Source of the DNA: Bacilli bacterium
GTDB lineage: Bacteria > Bacillota_I > Bacilli_A > RFN20 > UBA1709
Reading direction: 5' to 3'
DNA: 40,338 bases
Assembly (NCBI GenBank): GCA_028693955.1
Contig: JAQUUH010000008.1
Span: 1 to 40,338 of the forward strand
Below are positions 27,784-36,941 of the stretch, piece after piece; the first letter of the stretch is position 1; the number at the start of each line of letters is the position of its first letter. The translations under genes were made by a program, and so were the position numbers. A model generated the notes under the pieces. It saw only the letters and a list, made by a program, of their open reading frames with translations. It searched no databases and was not told the DNA's origin.

Positions 27784-28944
27784 TTAATAATTATCAAAGT
27801 ATTGCCCAATTGAATCAGCTGTAGATAATCCAAATGTTCTTAATCTTTCCTCAAGTAATACAACTTTATCAAGTTTTTCCCATGACAAACCCTCTTTACC
27901 AAAATGACCATAGTTTGTAGTTAAATGATAAATTGGTTTTCTTAAATCTAAACACTCTATAATTCCTTTTAGTGTTAATGGAAATACTTCTTTTATTGTT
28001 TTCAATATAAATTCATCTTCTACCTTACCAGTACCAAAAGTATCAATATTTATAGATGTTGGTTCAGAAACTCCAATTACATAGCTTAATGCTATTTCAA
28101 TCTTATCTGCATAACCAGCAGCTACTATGTTTTTTGCAATGTACCTAGTCATATAGGTAACACTTCTATCAACTTTAGATGGATCTTTCCCAGAGAACGC
28201 ATCACCACCATGATGATCTACTCCTCCATAAGTGTCAACAATGATTTTTCTACCAGTCAAACCACTATCAGCCTCTGGTCCGCCAATAACGAATCTTCCT
28301 GTAGGATTTATATAATATTTAGTATTTTCATCTAATAAGTTATTAGGCAATACTTTTTTAATAACATTTTCCATTATGTATAATCTTAAATCTTCGATTT
28401 TTATATCTTCGGTATGCTGAGTAGAAACAACCACATTATCAATTCTTAATATTCCATTATTACAATATTCTACTGTTACTTGTGCTTTTCCATCAGGTTT
28501 AATAAATTCAACTTTCTCTATTTTTCTAATGTCTTCTAATTGTTTTGTTAATTTATGTGCAAACATTATAGGAGCTGGCATGTATTCTATAGTTTCATTT
28601 GTAGCATAACCATACATCATACCTTGATCTCCAGCACCTTCATCATTCCTAACTCCAATTGATATATCAGGAGACTGTGTGTTTAGCATTATATCAATAT
28701 CATCATATCCAATATAACCAATCTCTTTTATTGTCATTTTTACAATATTATTTATATCTACATTAGCATATGATTTTACTTCTCCAAAAACTTTAATACT
28801 TTTTCCTATTGTAATAACTTCACACGCTACGTGACTATTCTCATCTTGTCGTAGATATTCATCTAAAATTGAATCAGCAATTTTATCACATACTTTATCA
28901 GGATGTCCTTCAGTTACAGATTCACACGTCATATATTTTTTCAT
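27784..28944 (-). CDS. metK: S-adenosylmethionine synthetase
   Basis: TCESVTEGHPDKVCDKIADSILD, GAGDQGMMYGYATNET, GGHDAFSGKDPSKVDRS-like motif (GGVDHHGGDAFSGKDPSKVDRS). Confidence 0.97.
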   Translation of the reverse strand: MKKYMTCESVTEGHPDKVCDKIADSILDEYLRQDENSHVACEVITIGKSIKVFGEVKSYANVDINNIVKMTIKEIGYIGYDDIDIMLNTQSPDISIGVRNDEGAGDQGMMYGYATNETIEYMPAPIMFAHKLTKQLEDIRKIEKVEFIKPDGKAQVTVEYCNNGILRIDNVVVSTQHTEDIKIEDLRLYIMENVIKKVLPNNLLDENTKYYINPTGRFVIGGPEADSGLTGRKIIVDTYGGVDHHGGDAFSGKDPSKVDRSVTYMTRYIAKNIVAAGYADKIEIALSYVIGVSEPTSINIDTFGTGKVEDEFILKTIKEVFPLTLKGIIECLDLRKPIYHLTTNYGHFGKEGLSWEKLDKVVLLEERLRTFGLSTADSIGQYFDNY

Positions 28945-29008
28945 ATTATTATTTCCTTTTCGTGATATTTTGAATACTAATTTATGCTAATCTGGAATTT
29001 TGTATTAA

Positions 29009-29437
29009 TTATTTTAATGTTATTTCAGTATTTAATCCAAACAGGTATCCTAAATCACCCGTAACGCTAGAAACATAGCCTTCACCTGTTAATTCATTTA
29101 TGATTGTAATTGTTAATGTTCCACGAGAACTACCAACCTCACTATTACATAATACATATCCATTAGGATTTTGACTATTAATAACAATAACTGTACAAGT
29201 TCCTAATATTTCATCTTCACCATTACTTGTATAAACAACATATCCAATCTCATTCTCTTCATCAACATCTATACTATATTCTTCATCAAATAGTGAAAGT
29301 ACAGTAACGCAATCTGGATTCTCGTCCCTTACAATTTTAATTTTTGCTGCTTGAACTTCTACTGTTGCCATAAACAAAAACATACTGAAAATAACTTCTT
29401 TTTTAAATTTTTCATTCTTTTTTCCCCCATTCACCAT
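29009..29437 (-). CDS. Secreted hypothetical protein
   Basis: N-terminal signal-like segment KKEVIFSMFLFMATVEVQAA followed by a Thr/Ser/Gly-rich beta-type sequence. Confidence 0.55.
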   Translation of the reverse strand: MVNGGKKNEKFKKEVIFSMFLFMATVEVQAAKIKIVRDENPDCVTVLSLFDEEYSIDVDEENEIGYVVYTSNGEDEILGTCTVIVINSQNPNGYVLCNSEVGSSRGTLTITIINELTGEGYVSSVTGDLGYLFGLNTEITLK

Positions 29438-29510
29438 TATTATACATTATTCTAAAATCTTTATCAACCGCTTACAAATTATATAATTGAGCATTTTTTG
29501 CCGTTTTAAA

Positions 29511-29538
29511 CAAAAAAAAAGCCCGTGTTTTTGGGCTT
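29511..29538 (-). terminator. Intrinsic terminator
   Basis: AAGCCCAAAAACACGGGCTTTTTTTTT on minus strand. Confidence 0.85.
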
Positions 29539-29580
29539 ATTTTAAAGCTTTTTAGTGAAATTAGGCATTTTCTGCCCATT

Positions 29581-30750
29581 TTAAAATTTTTTTAATATTT
29601 TGATGATTGGACCCATTAAATCATACTTTGCAAGGGTATTTAATATTCCTTTGTTGTTAATTTTAAGATAAGAGTTTAAAGAATTAAATAAATCTTTATC
29701 ATGTTTTTCCAAATCATTATCGATGACATTCTCCTTATAGTATGCTAAGTATTGGTTCTTATTAGTTTTATATAAGGACACTAATAAACATATTATGAAA
29801 GTAAGATTAGTATATTCAATGTCCATTAATAAATCGATTATTTCCTTATATCTTTCCATTCCTAATAATGATGTTACATAAAGCTTATTTGCTGATTCTA
29901 ATTCAAATTGTTTTATATCTAATGATTCCAAACAAGCAATCTGTTTTAATGCTATTTTATAACATTCATTATAATTTCCAGCATATAACATACTACTCAT
30001 TATTATTTGATTAACATAAATAAATCTTTTAAAATTCGAATCGGCTAATAGGATATTTTTAGCTATATTAGCATAGAATATTGCTTCAATGTACTTCTTA
30101 TATGTATGGCACTTTGACGCTTTAATCTGATATAACATAGCATTTTCATAATCTTTATCCCAATCATCATCATTAGTATTGTCAAAAAACATATTTAATA
30201 TTTCATATATTGATTTTAATTCTTTTGTAAAAAAACTATAATATTGCTTTATATCATTATAAAGCGTACTATATTCGTTCATCATAGTAAATGTTGATTT
30301 TTTAGAATTCAATACCATAAATAATTTCAATAAATTTAGAACAGGGAAAAACAGGGATTTCTTTTCAAGTAATTCTTCAATATACTTTAAGTCTTCATCA
30401 TAGGAAGTGTAAATCTTATAATACATATTTTTGTATACTTTATTTGTAAATACCTCTAGTCCATTTATTAATTCAATGCTTGGTACTACAAATCCATAAT
30501 GATCAGATAATTGGTCAACAATCTGTCTTCCTACATTTTGTTCATAATCTCTTGCTCTACGATATGAACTATTATTAATGCATAATTTATCAAATAATAC
30601 TTCTTTACTTATTCCTTGTTTTTTAATGTATGAATCATATAACACTAAATATATTCTCGTTTCTTTATATATTGAATAATCGAATTTTTCCATAAAAAAC
30701 TCCTTTACTAAATCTATAATAATTATACTATATAATGAAAAATAAAACAA
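29581..30750 (-). CDS. HTH + TPR-like (RRNPP-like) regulator
   Basis: N-terminal HTH-like SKEVLFDKLCINNSSYRRARDYEQN followed by an all-helical repeat region; likely start is MEKFDYS at about 30693. Confidence 0.5.
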   Translation of the reverse strand: MFYFSLYSIIIIDLVKEFFMEKFDYSIYKETRIYLVLYDSYIKKQGISKEVLFDKLCINNSSYRRARDYEQNVGRQIVDQLSDHYGFVVPSIELINGLEVFTNKVYKNMYYKIYTSYDEDLKYIEELLEKKSLFFPVLNLLKLFMVLNSKKSTFTMMNEYSTLYNDIKQYYSFFTKELKSIYEILNMFFDNTNDDDWDKDYENAMLYQIKASKCHTYKKYIEAIFYANIAKNILLADSNFKRFIYVNQIIMSSMLYAGNYNECYKIALKQIACLESLDIKQFELESANKLYVTSLLGMERYKEIIDLLMDIEYTNLTFIICLLVSLYKTNKNQYLAYYKENVIDNDLEKHDKDLFNSLNSYLKINNKGILNTLAKYDLMGPIIKILKKF

Positions 30751-31012
30751 ACAAAATAAAACTTATTTATTTTTACCATATAATTCAAACCCCATTACTT
30801 GCAAAAATAGTTGATAATTCAAATCCCATTAGTTGCGGAATTATTTTGATTTGAGTCCTTGTTTATTTTCCTACTTTCAGTCGAACAATATGGGGTGTAT
30901 TTTGAATAAAAAAAACTATTTCTGTCATAAATCATAGCAATATACTAAGAATTGAAGAAATAGTCGTTATATTTTGTCAAAAGTCAGAAGACTTTTTGAC
31001 CAACTTACATGG

Positions 31013-31086
31013 CGCGCCTAAGAGGATTCGAACCACCAGCCTTCTGATTCGTAGTCAGATGCTCTATCCAATTGAGCTATAGGCGC
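31013..31086 (-). tRNA. tRNA-Arg (ACG)
   Basis: GCGCCTATAGCTCAATTGGATAGAGCATCTGACTACGAATCAGAAGGCTGGTGGTTCGAATCCTCTTAGGCGC; anticodon ACG. Confidence 0.95.
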
Positions 31087-31099
31087 AAAATAAAAATGG

Positions 31100-31172
31100 C
31101 GGTCTCAACGGGACTTGAACCCGCGATCTTCAGTGTGACAGACTGACATGTTAACCACTACACCATGAGACC
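31100..31172 (-). tRNA. tRNA-Asp (GTC)
   Basis: GGTCTCATGGTGTAGTGGTTAACATGTCAGTCTGTCACACTGAAGATCGCGGGTTCAAGTCCCGTTGAGACC; anticodon GTC. Confidence 0.95.
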
Positions 31173-31249
31173 TTTTCCATAATGCTTGTATATTATAGCA
31201 CACTTTTTTCCCTATTTCAACAGTATTTTTTGTTTTTCCGATTTAATTT

Positions 31250-31284
31250 AAAAATAGGGTTTGGCTATTTTTAAGCCAAACCCT
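31250..31284 (-). terminator. Intrinsic terminator of permease
   Basis: AGGGTTTGGCTTAAAAATAGCCAAACCCTATTTTT. Confidence 0.85.
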
Positions 31285-31293
31285 CAATATTTT

Positions 31294-32664
31294 TTATAAT
31301 TTTATTTCTTCTAATTCTTTTTCTTTTGGCAGTAATGTATTTAGCAATATACCAACGATTGCTGATAATGCCATACCAGAGAAATTAAAACTTCCAAAGC
31401 TTATAACCGCACCACCAATACCAATAACTAGCATAACCGATACGATTATTAAATTTCTTGTTTGTGTTAAATCAACTTTTGCATCAACGATTGTTTTTAA
31501 ACCATTAGCAGCGATGAAACCATAAAGAATCAGGCAAACACCACCTAAAACGGCAAGAGGGATTGTATTTATTAGAGTAGAGAAGACATTAACAAATGAC
31601 AAAATTATAGCAATAACCGCTGCTCCGCCTGTTACCCATACTGAACCAACTTTAGTAATACCTACCACTGATGTGTTCTCACCATATGAAGTATTTGCTG
31701 GACCACCGATTAAACCAGCAAAAGATGTTGCTAAACCATCACCTAACAAAGTTTTATTCAAACCAGGGTTAGTTATGTAATCTTCACCAGTTATTTTACC
31801 TAATACTTTATGATCTCCAATATGTTCACATATTGTTACGAAAGCAAGAGGAATAACTGATATTGCTGCACTAAAATTAACTTTAGCCATTGAGATTCCA
31901 AGTCCTAAATCAGCATCTTTCCAACCAAGTAAAATAAACTTAGGTAGACTAAACCATTGGCTTGGATCCTTTAAAACAGCTAGTACTGAACTGAAATCAA
32001 CTAATGCTGGATAATTACCATTAGGAATAAAACCAATTAAAACTGCAAATATATATCCACCGATTATTCCCACTAGGAACGGAACTACTTTTAAGAAGCC
32101 TTTAGCTTTTATAGCAATATAGGCAATTAAACCCATTGTGAAGAATGCTGTTATCATACTGCGATAATCGCCAGCCCAAGGATTGCTAGCTAAATTTGCA
32201 GCAGTTGGAGCAAGTAGACCTGTTTCTGTTATTGCTGTTCCTGACAAACTCAAACCTATTACCATAATCATTGGTCCAACGATAATTGGAGGTAAAAGTC
32301 TATTGATCCAACCAACACCAAGTAATTTGATGAATAAAGAAACGATACAGTAAATCACACCAACTAAAACTAATCCTGTCATAGCTGCTCCGAATGTTCC
32401 TCCAGCTAGTGCTGATGCAGCAATTATGTAAGAGATATACGCAAAACTAGATCCAAGATAGATTGGTACTTTTTGTTCAGTACATAGGATATAGATTAGT
32501 GTTCCTACACCTGAAGAAAATAGCGCTACTGATACTGGTAAACCAGTCAATAATGGTACAAGAACTGTTGCCCCGAACATCGCAAATACATGTTGAAAGC
32601 TAAGTAGTAACCATTTCCCACCTTTTGGCTTGTCTTTTGCTCCTAAAATAAGATTTTGATTCAT
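31294..32664 (-). CDS. NCS2 family nucleobase (uracil/xanthine-type) permease
   Basis: LSFQHVFAMFGATVLVPLLTGLPVSVALFSSGVGTL...YLGSSFAYI...LPPIIVGPMIMVIGL; PyrP/UraA-like. Confidence 0.9.
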   Translation of the reverse strand: MNQNLILGAKDKPKGGKWLLLSFQHVFAMFGATVLVPLLTGLPVSVALFSSGVGTLIYILCTEQKVPIYLGSSFAYISYIIAASALAGGTFGAAMTGLVLVGVIYCIVSLFIKLLGVGWINRLLPPIIVGPMIMVIGLSLSGTAITETGLLAPTAANLASNPWAGDYRSMITAFFTMGLIAYIAIKAKGFLKVVPFLVGIIGGYIFAVLIGFIPNGNYPALVDFSSVLAVLKDPSQWFSLPKFILLGWKDADLGLGISMAKVNFSAAISVIPLAFVTICEHIGDHKVLGKITGEDYITNPGLNKTLLGDGLATSFAGLIGGPANTSYGENTSVVGITKVGSVWVTGGAAVIAIILSFVNVFSTLINTIPLAVLGGVCLILYGFIAANGLKTIVDAKVDLTQTRNLIIVSVMLVIGIGGAVISFGSFNFSGMALSAIVGILLNTLLPKEKELEEIKL

Positions 32665-32725
32665 AATGTCCTCCTTTTCAAAATCATCTTAGATTTAGAT
32701 TATTAGCTATCTATAAACTGTCTAT

Positions 32726-32754
32726 AAAAAAAGATCCAAAGACAATTGGACCTT
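32726..32754 (-). terminator. Intrinsic terminator between leader ORF and permease
   Basis: AAGGTCCAATTGTCTTTGGATCTTTTTTT. Confidence 0.8.
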
Positions 32755-32890
32755 AAAAATCAAAAATATGAATGCTAATACTAGCAAATACAAAAGAAAG
32801 TGATTCGCTAGCAACAACATTATTAAAAATAAATGAATTAGTTTTCTTAGTATGTTGGTTATATGTTAGTCTATTTACATTCTTTTTCAT
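32753..32890 (-). CDS. Small ORF (45 aa) between riboswitch and permease
   Basis: GGAGGTCAGT-ATG; MKKNVNRLTYNQHTKKTNSFIFNNVVASESLSFVFASISIHIFDF. Confidence 0.55.
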   Translation of the reverse strand: MKKNVNRLTYNQHTKKTNSFIFNNVVASESLSFVFASISIHIFDF

Positions 32891-32964
32891 ACTGACCTCC
32901 AAAATTCTAAAATAAAAGGTCTAAGTGCGTCCTCAGGCCTTTAGTCTTGTGAAAACTAACTAAA

Positions 32965-33031
32965 GTCGTAGACCAGCTGTTTATGGTAGCTAGGTAGAGA
33001 CGTTCAAACCATATCTTTGAATTTATACGAC
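32965..33031 (-). ncRNA. Purine riboswitch aptamer, guanine-type (C74)
   Basis: GUCGUAUAAAUUCAAAGAUAUGGUUUGAACGUCUCUACCUAGCUACCAUAAACAGCUGGUCUACGAC: P1 GUCGUA/UACGAC, P2 UUCAAA/UUUGAA, P3 CUAGCU/AGCUGG, GG/CC loop kissing; C precedes the P1 3' strand. Confidence 0.9.
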
Positions 33032-33110
33032 ATTTATTTTTTTCTCTATTATATAACATTAATTAGAAAAAACAAAGCATTAATTTGTGTAAACGTTTTC
33101 TATTATCCGC

Positions 33111-34592
33111 TTATTTTTTCTTCCTTTTTAAACGATTATACTTTTTTACTTGCCATAATGACCTAATAATTGATTTATCAACTGCCTTAAAATAAAATTT
33201 CAATTTTAAGCCTAAGCCTTTGATAATATTAGGATTTACTTTTCTTAATGGAGCATAATTAATCTTTACTCCATCAAGGATTTCATTAAACTTTTTTAAT
33301 CTTATCTCAAAATCATCATAATCACTATTATTTTCTGACCAACCTACTTCAGCTACAGCAATTAATCGAGGATACATCAAGTACTCCATACGACTAAGGT
33401 TATCGACATACTCTGTCCAAAGCGGAGCTTCAACTCCTAGTATTTTTGTAGAATTCGTAATTCCCTTTAAAAGTGGTTTAAAATTATACGTTCTTTTTAA
33501 TGAAGTAATACCATAATTGTAATCCAAGTAATACTTTGTAAATGGGCTTATAATGAGATTACGACCAGTATTAGCCTCATCTATTGCTTTCAGAGTGAAC
33601 TCATCATTATCCTTCCAATATTGCATGATAACGTCATCTTTTACTGTATTTCCATTCATTCCATCATTCCAACAGATGACCTTTTTTCCCTTACTCATCA
33701 AGTAAGAAGCCATGTGATTAATGAAAAATGTTTCCAGCTCTTCTTCATCCTTTAAGCCCTTTTCCTTTATCTTGTTTTGACAATCAGGACAAAAAAGCCA
33801 ATTAGTTTTTAAAGCCTCATCTCCCCCTATGTGAATGTATGGCGAGGGAAATAGTTCGGTAACCTCATCCATTATTTCTTCACAAAATTTATAGGCAAAA
33901 TCTCTACCCGCACAAACTATATTTGGGAGAATTCCAAAACTTTCAGAAACTTCTATATTTTTCTTAGTGCACAGAAGTTCTGGATAACTGCTACAAGCAG
34001 CTGTAAAGTGCCCTGGCATATCAACCTCAGGAATAACCTCAATAAATCGTTCCTGGCAATACTTGATGATTTCTTTTATATCTTGTTTACTATAATATCC
34101 GGAAACAATTTTATTATCTCCACGAGTTCCTCTTCTTGTTGAACCAATTTCGGTAAGGCGTGGATATTTTTCTATTTCTATACGCCATCCCTGATCATCG
34201 GTTAGATGCCAATGAAAAACATTTAATTTTAACAAGGCCATAATATCGATTTGTTTTTTGATTTCCTCAACACTAAAAAAATGGCGTGAAGAATCAAGCA
34301 TATAACCGCGATAACTATATTTTGGAGAGTCCCTAATCTCTAAATAAGGAATATTTTTTGGATATATTCTAAATAATTGTTTTAATGTCATTTGAGCATA
34401 AAATTTACCTTTAGTAGTCGCACTTTCAATGATGATTCCTTTATCGTTGATAATTATTCGATATTCTTCAGGTAAAAATGTTTCATTAAAAAGATAACTT
34501 GGATCTTTTGATTCGTAAGTGAATAACTTACTACTATTAATAGTAACGGCTTTCAATTTTGGAATTATTGGTATATTATTCATACTGTTCAA
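33111..34592 (-). CDS. Beta-N-acetylhexosaminidase, GH20
   Basis: YRGYMLDSSRHFF, VFHWHLTDDQGWRIEI, IPEVDMPGH, HIGGDEA. Confidence 0.93.
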   Translation of the reverse strand: MNSMNNIPIIPKLKAVTINSSKLFTYESKDPSYLFNETFLPEEYRIIINDKGIIIESATTKGKFYAQMTLKQLFRIYPKNIPYLEIRDSPKYSYRGYMLDSSRHFFSVEEIKKQIDIMALLKLNVFHWHLTDDQGWRIEIEKYPRLTEIGSTRRGTRGDNKIVSGYYSKQDIKEIIKYCQERFIEVIPEVDMPGHFTAACSSYPELLCTKKNIEVSESFGILPNIVCAGRDFAYKFCEEIMDEVTELFPSPYIHIGGDEALKTNWLFCPDCQNKIKEKGLKDEEELETFFINHMASYLMSKGKKVICWNDGMNGNTVKDDVIMQYWKDNDEFTLKAIDEANTGRNLIISPFTKYYLDYNYGITSLKRTYNFKPLLKGITNSTKILGVEAPLWTEYVDNLSRMEYLMYPRLIAVAEVGWSENNSDYDDFEIRLKKFNEILDGVKINYAPLRKVNPNIIKGLGLKLKFYFKAVDKSIIRSLWQVKKYNRLKRKKK

Positions 34593-34603
34593 TCATAAGA
34601 GAG

Positions 34604-35233
34604 TTAGTTCTCAATTTTCCCTTCCCATTCTTTTTTGAAATTATCAACATATTTTCTCATAAATTTTGTTCGCTTTTTAGCAATCTTTTTAGCTTCTGCT
34701 GTATTCATCAAGTCAGCCAGTTTAAATAACTTATCATAAAAATGAGCTAAACTGCTACTGCCATAATCATTTTCATCATATAAAAGGCGATTTTTACTAC
34801 CTCCAAAGGCAAAAGTGCGCGCTATTCCAATAGCTCCAAGAGCATCTAATCTATCAGCATCCTGAACAATTTTTCCCTCCAAGCTAGTAACCTTTACTCC
34901 TCTTATCTGTTTTGAATAGGATATTGTGTTTATAATATCGATTACTCTATCTCTTGTTTCTTCCTCAAGAGAATTATCTTCAAAAAATTTTCTTGTTCTT
35001 TCATCAGGGATTTTGCTATTACTAATCTTGTAATCATCAATATCGTGCAATAGAGCGCCAAGACTAATTATATACCAATTTGCTTGATATTTCAGATTAA
35101 GATGCAAAGCCATATTATAAACTCTAAGAATATGGTTATAATCATGTCCACTAGCATCATTACCCAAAATATTTTTTACATAAATCTTTGCCTTTTCAAT
35201 AATATCTTTTTCTTTTTCAGTAAACATCATCAT
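34604..35233 (-). CDS. HD domain phosphohydrolase
   Basis: GHDYNHILRVYNMA...LGALLHDIDDYK...VQDADRLDALGAIGIARTFAFGG. Confidence 0.9.
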   Translation of the reverse strand: MMMFTEKEKDIIEKAKIYVKNILGNDASGHDYNHILRVYNMALHLNLKYQANWYIISLGALLHDIDDYKISNSKIPDERTRKFFEDNSLEEETRDRVIDIINTISYSKQIRGVKVTSLEGKIVQDADRLDALGAIGIARTFAFGGSKNRLLYDENDYGSSSLAHFYDKLFKLADLMNTAEAKKIAKKRTKFMRKYVDNFKKEWEGKIEN

Positions 35234-35706
35234 TTATTATCTCCATAGTCAAGAGGTAAAACTAGCAATAAGCAGGGATTTTCTTTTCCCCATAAATCTT
35301 CTAGACATTCAAGGGGAATGAATCCCATTGCCCGATAAAATTCTCTCGTCTTAGCATAATTATAATCAGGATTACGATAATCCAAGGTCTTAACTTCAAG
35401 CAATTTATAGCCATTGCTTTTTGCATATCTTTTACATTCATTGATCAAGGTTTTGCCTATTCCTTGGCGATGATAAGCTCTCTTTACTCCCATAACATGA
35501 ATTTCAATTGTGAAAGGATTATGTGGTTCAAGAGAGATAAAGCCTAATGCATTTTCACCTTCATAATAAACAAACATTAACATTCTTTTACTATTTTCAA
35601 TGTATTCTTTAGTTGCTAAGGGAATTCCAAACCATTCTGGTAAATCGTGAAGTATTGTGCTACAAATGAATTCCTTATCGCCAATATTCTTTATCTCTTT
35701 AATCAT
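35230..35706 (-). CDS. GNAT family N-acetyltransferase
   Basis: HVMGVKRAYHRQGIGKTLINECKRYAKSNGYKLLEVKT. Confidence 0.9.
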   Translation of the reverse strand: MIKEIKNIGDKEFICSTILHDLPEWFGIPLATKEYIENSKRMLMFVYYEGENALGFISLEPHNPFTIEIHVMGVKRAYHRQGIGKTLINECKRYAKSNGYKLLEVKTLDYRNPDYNYAKTREFYRAMGFIPLECLEDLWGKENPCLLLVLPLDYGDNK

Positions 35707-35808
35707 ATATACCTCTATTTAATATATCTTACTGAATTAATACTATTATAGATTAATTTTATCACAAAAGGGTTCATTTTCAAAACTATTTGTCAAGACA
35801 GTAAAATA

Positions 35809-35833
35809 AAAAAGCTGCTCTTATGAGCAACTA
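35809..35833 (-). terminator. Intrinsic terminator
   Basis: GTTGCTCATAAGAGCAGCTTTTTTATTTT. Confidence 0.75.
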
Positions 35834-36736
35834 TTTGTTGTATACAGCAGTCCGATCATTTCCAAAATAGAATATCGCCACTGTATCAATCCCAGAATGA
35901 CTACCAATTACTGGTCCTACATAATTGAAAATGACGTCCTTAACCTTTAGTTCTTCAACTATTCTATCCTTGATATACAAAACATCTTCAATGCAATCGC
36001 CATGAGAAATGTATATTAACTGCTCTTCAGGATTTTCAATTGTTTCAATCATTCTTTCAATCATTTTATTAAAAGCTTGGCGACGTCCCCTTACTGCTCC
36101 AGTTTGAACTAAACGTCCAGCCATATCAACATGAAGCAAAGGTTTAATCTTTAACAAAGTCCCTAAAAAAGCCTTTCCATATGAAAGTCTTCCTCCACGG
36201 CGGAGATGATTTAAATCCCCAACTGTAAACAAATGGCACATTTTACTCTTATTATTTTCAACCCACTTCGTTAATTCATCTAAAGTCATCCCCTGTTTCT
36301 TAAGATTAGCCGCATATGTTAGCAATAACCCCTGCCCCATTGAGGCACAAGTTGAATCAACAACGCAAATATTACTTGTTGGATATTTTTCCAATAAGTC
36401 TTCTTTAGCAATCAATGAAGATTGATAAGTTCCTGATAAAGCTGAAGAAAAAGCTATTAACAGAATATCATAACCATCTTTTATGAGTGGTTCCATAACT
36501 TCAATATATTTTTCAGGATTTATCTGCGATGTTGAAGTCTCTTTATGTTCCCTTAACATCTGATAAAATTCCTTAAAGGTTATTTCTCTTTCATCTAAAT
36601 AATTATGATAGTTTTTTCCATCAACAATTACGCTTAATGGTATTACCACCAAGTCTAAATCAGTAGCTAGTTTCTCTGGCAAGTCAATGCATGAATCAGT
36701 AATAATCTTAAATTTGCTCACTTCTAAATCCTCCAT
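35831..36736 (-). CDS. DegV family fatty-acid-binding protein
   Basis: KIITDSCIDLPEKLATDLDLVVIPLSVIVDG, TSTSQINPEKY, SSALSGTYQSS. Confidence 0.93.
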   Translation of the reverse strand: MEDLEVSKFKIITDSCIDLPEKLATDLDLVVIPLSVIVDGKNYHNYLDEREITFKEFYQMLREHKETSTSQINPEKYIEVMEPLIKDGYDILLIAFSSALSGTYQSSLIAKEDLLEKYPTSNICVVDSTCASMGQGLLLTYAANLKKQGMTLDELTKWVENNKSKMCHLFTVGDLNHLRRGGRLSYGKAFLGTLLKIKPLLHVDMAGRLVQTGAVRGRRQAFNKMIERMIETIENPEEQLIYISHGDCIEDVLYIKDRIVEELKVKDVIFNYVGPVIGSHSGIDTVAIFYFGNDRTAVYNK

Positions 36737-36851
36737 TTTTCATTACATTAAAAGTATATACACTTCTTACAATCACATAATAATTATATAATAATTACAT
36801 TTAGCAACCTATCTATTAGTCATAACTCTTTCTATATTACTAAAATCCACC

Positions 36852-36890
36852 CAGTAGAATAGAAAAAATGAATTCTACTATCAGTAGAAT
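36852..36890. promoter_or_regulatory. Candidate operator of the divergent HTH regulator
   Basis: CAGTAGAATA then perfect inverted repeat ATTCTACT-ATC-AGTAGAAT, 52 bp upstream of the regulator start. Confidence 0.55.
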
Positions 36891-36941
36891 CCAATCAAAA
36901 AAGGCATTGATTAATAATAAAAACGGTGTTATAATAATTAT

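Noticed and set aside
28945-29008. SAM riboswitch upstream of metK
   Set aside because: Only about 64 bp of AT-rich intergenic sequence with no S-box/SMK-like conserved elements
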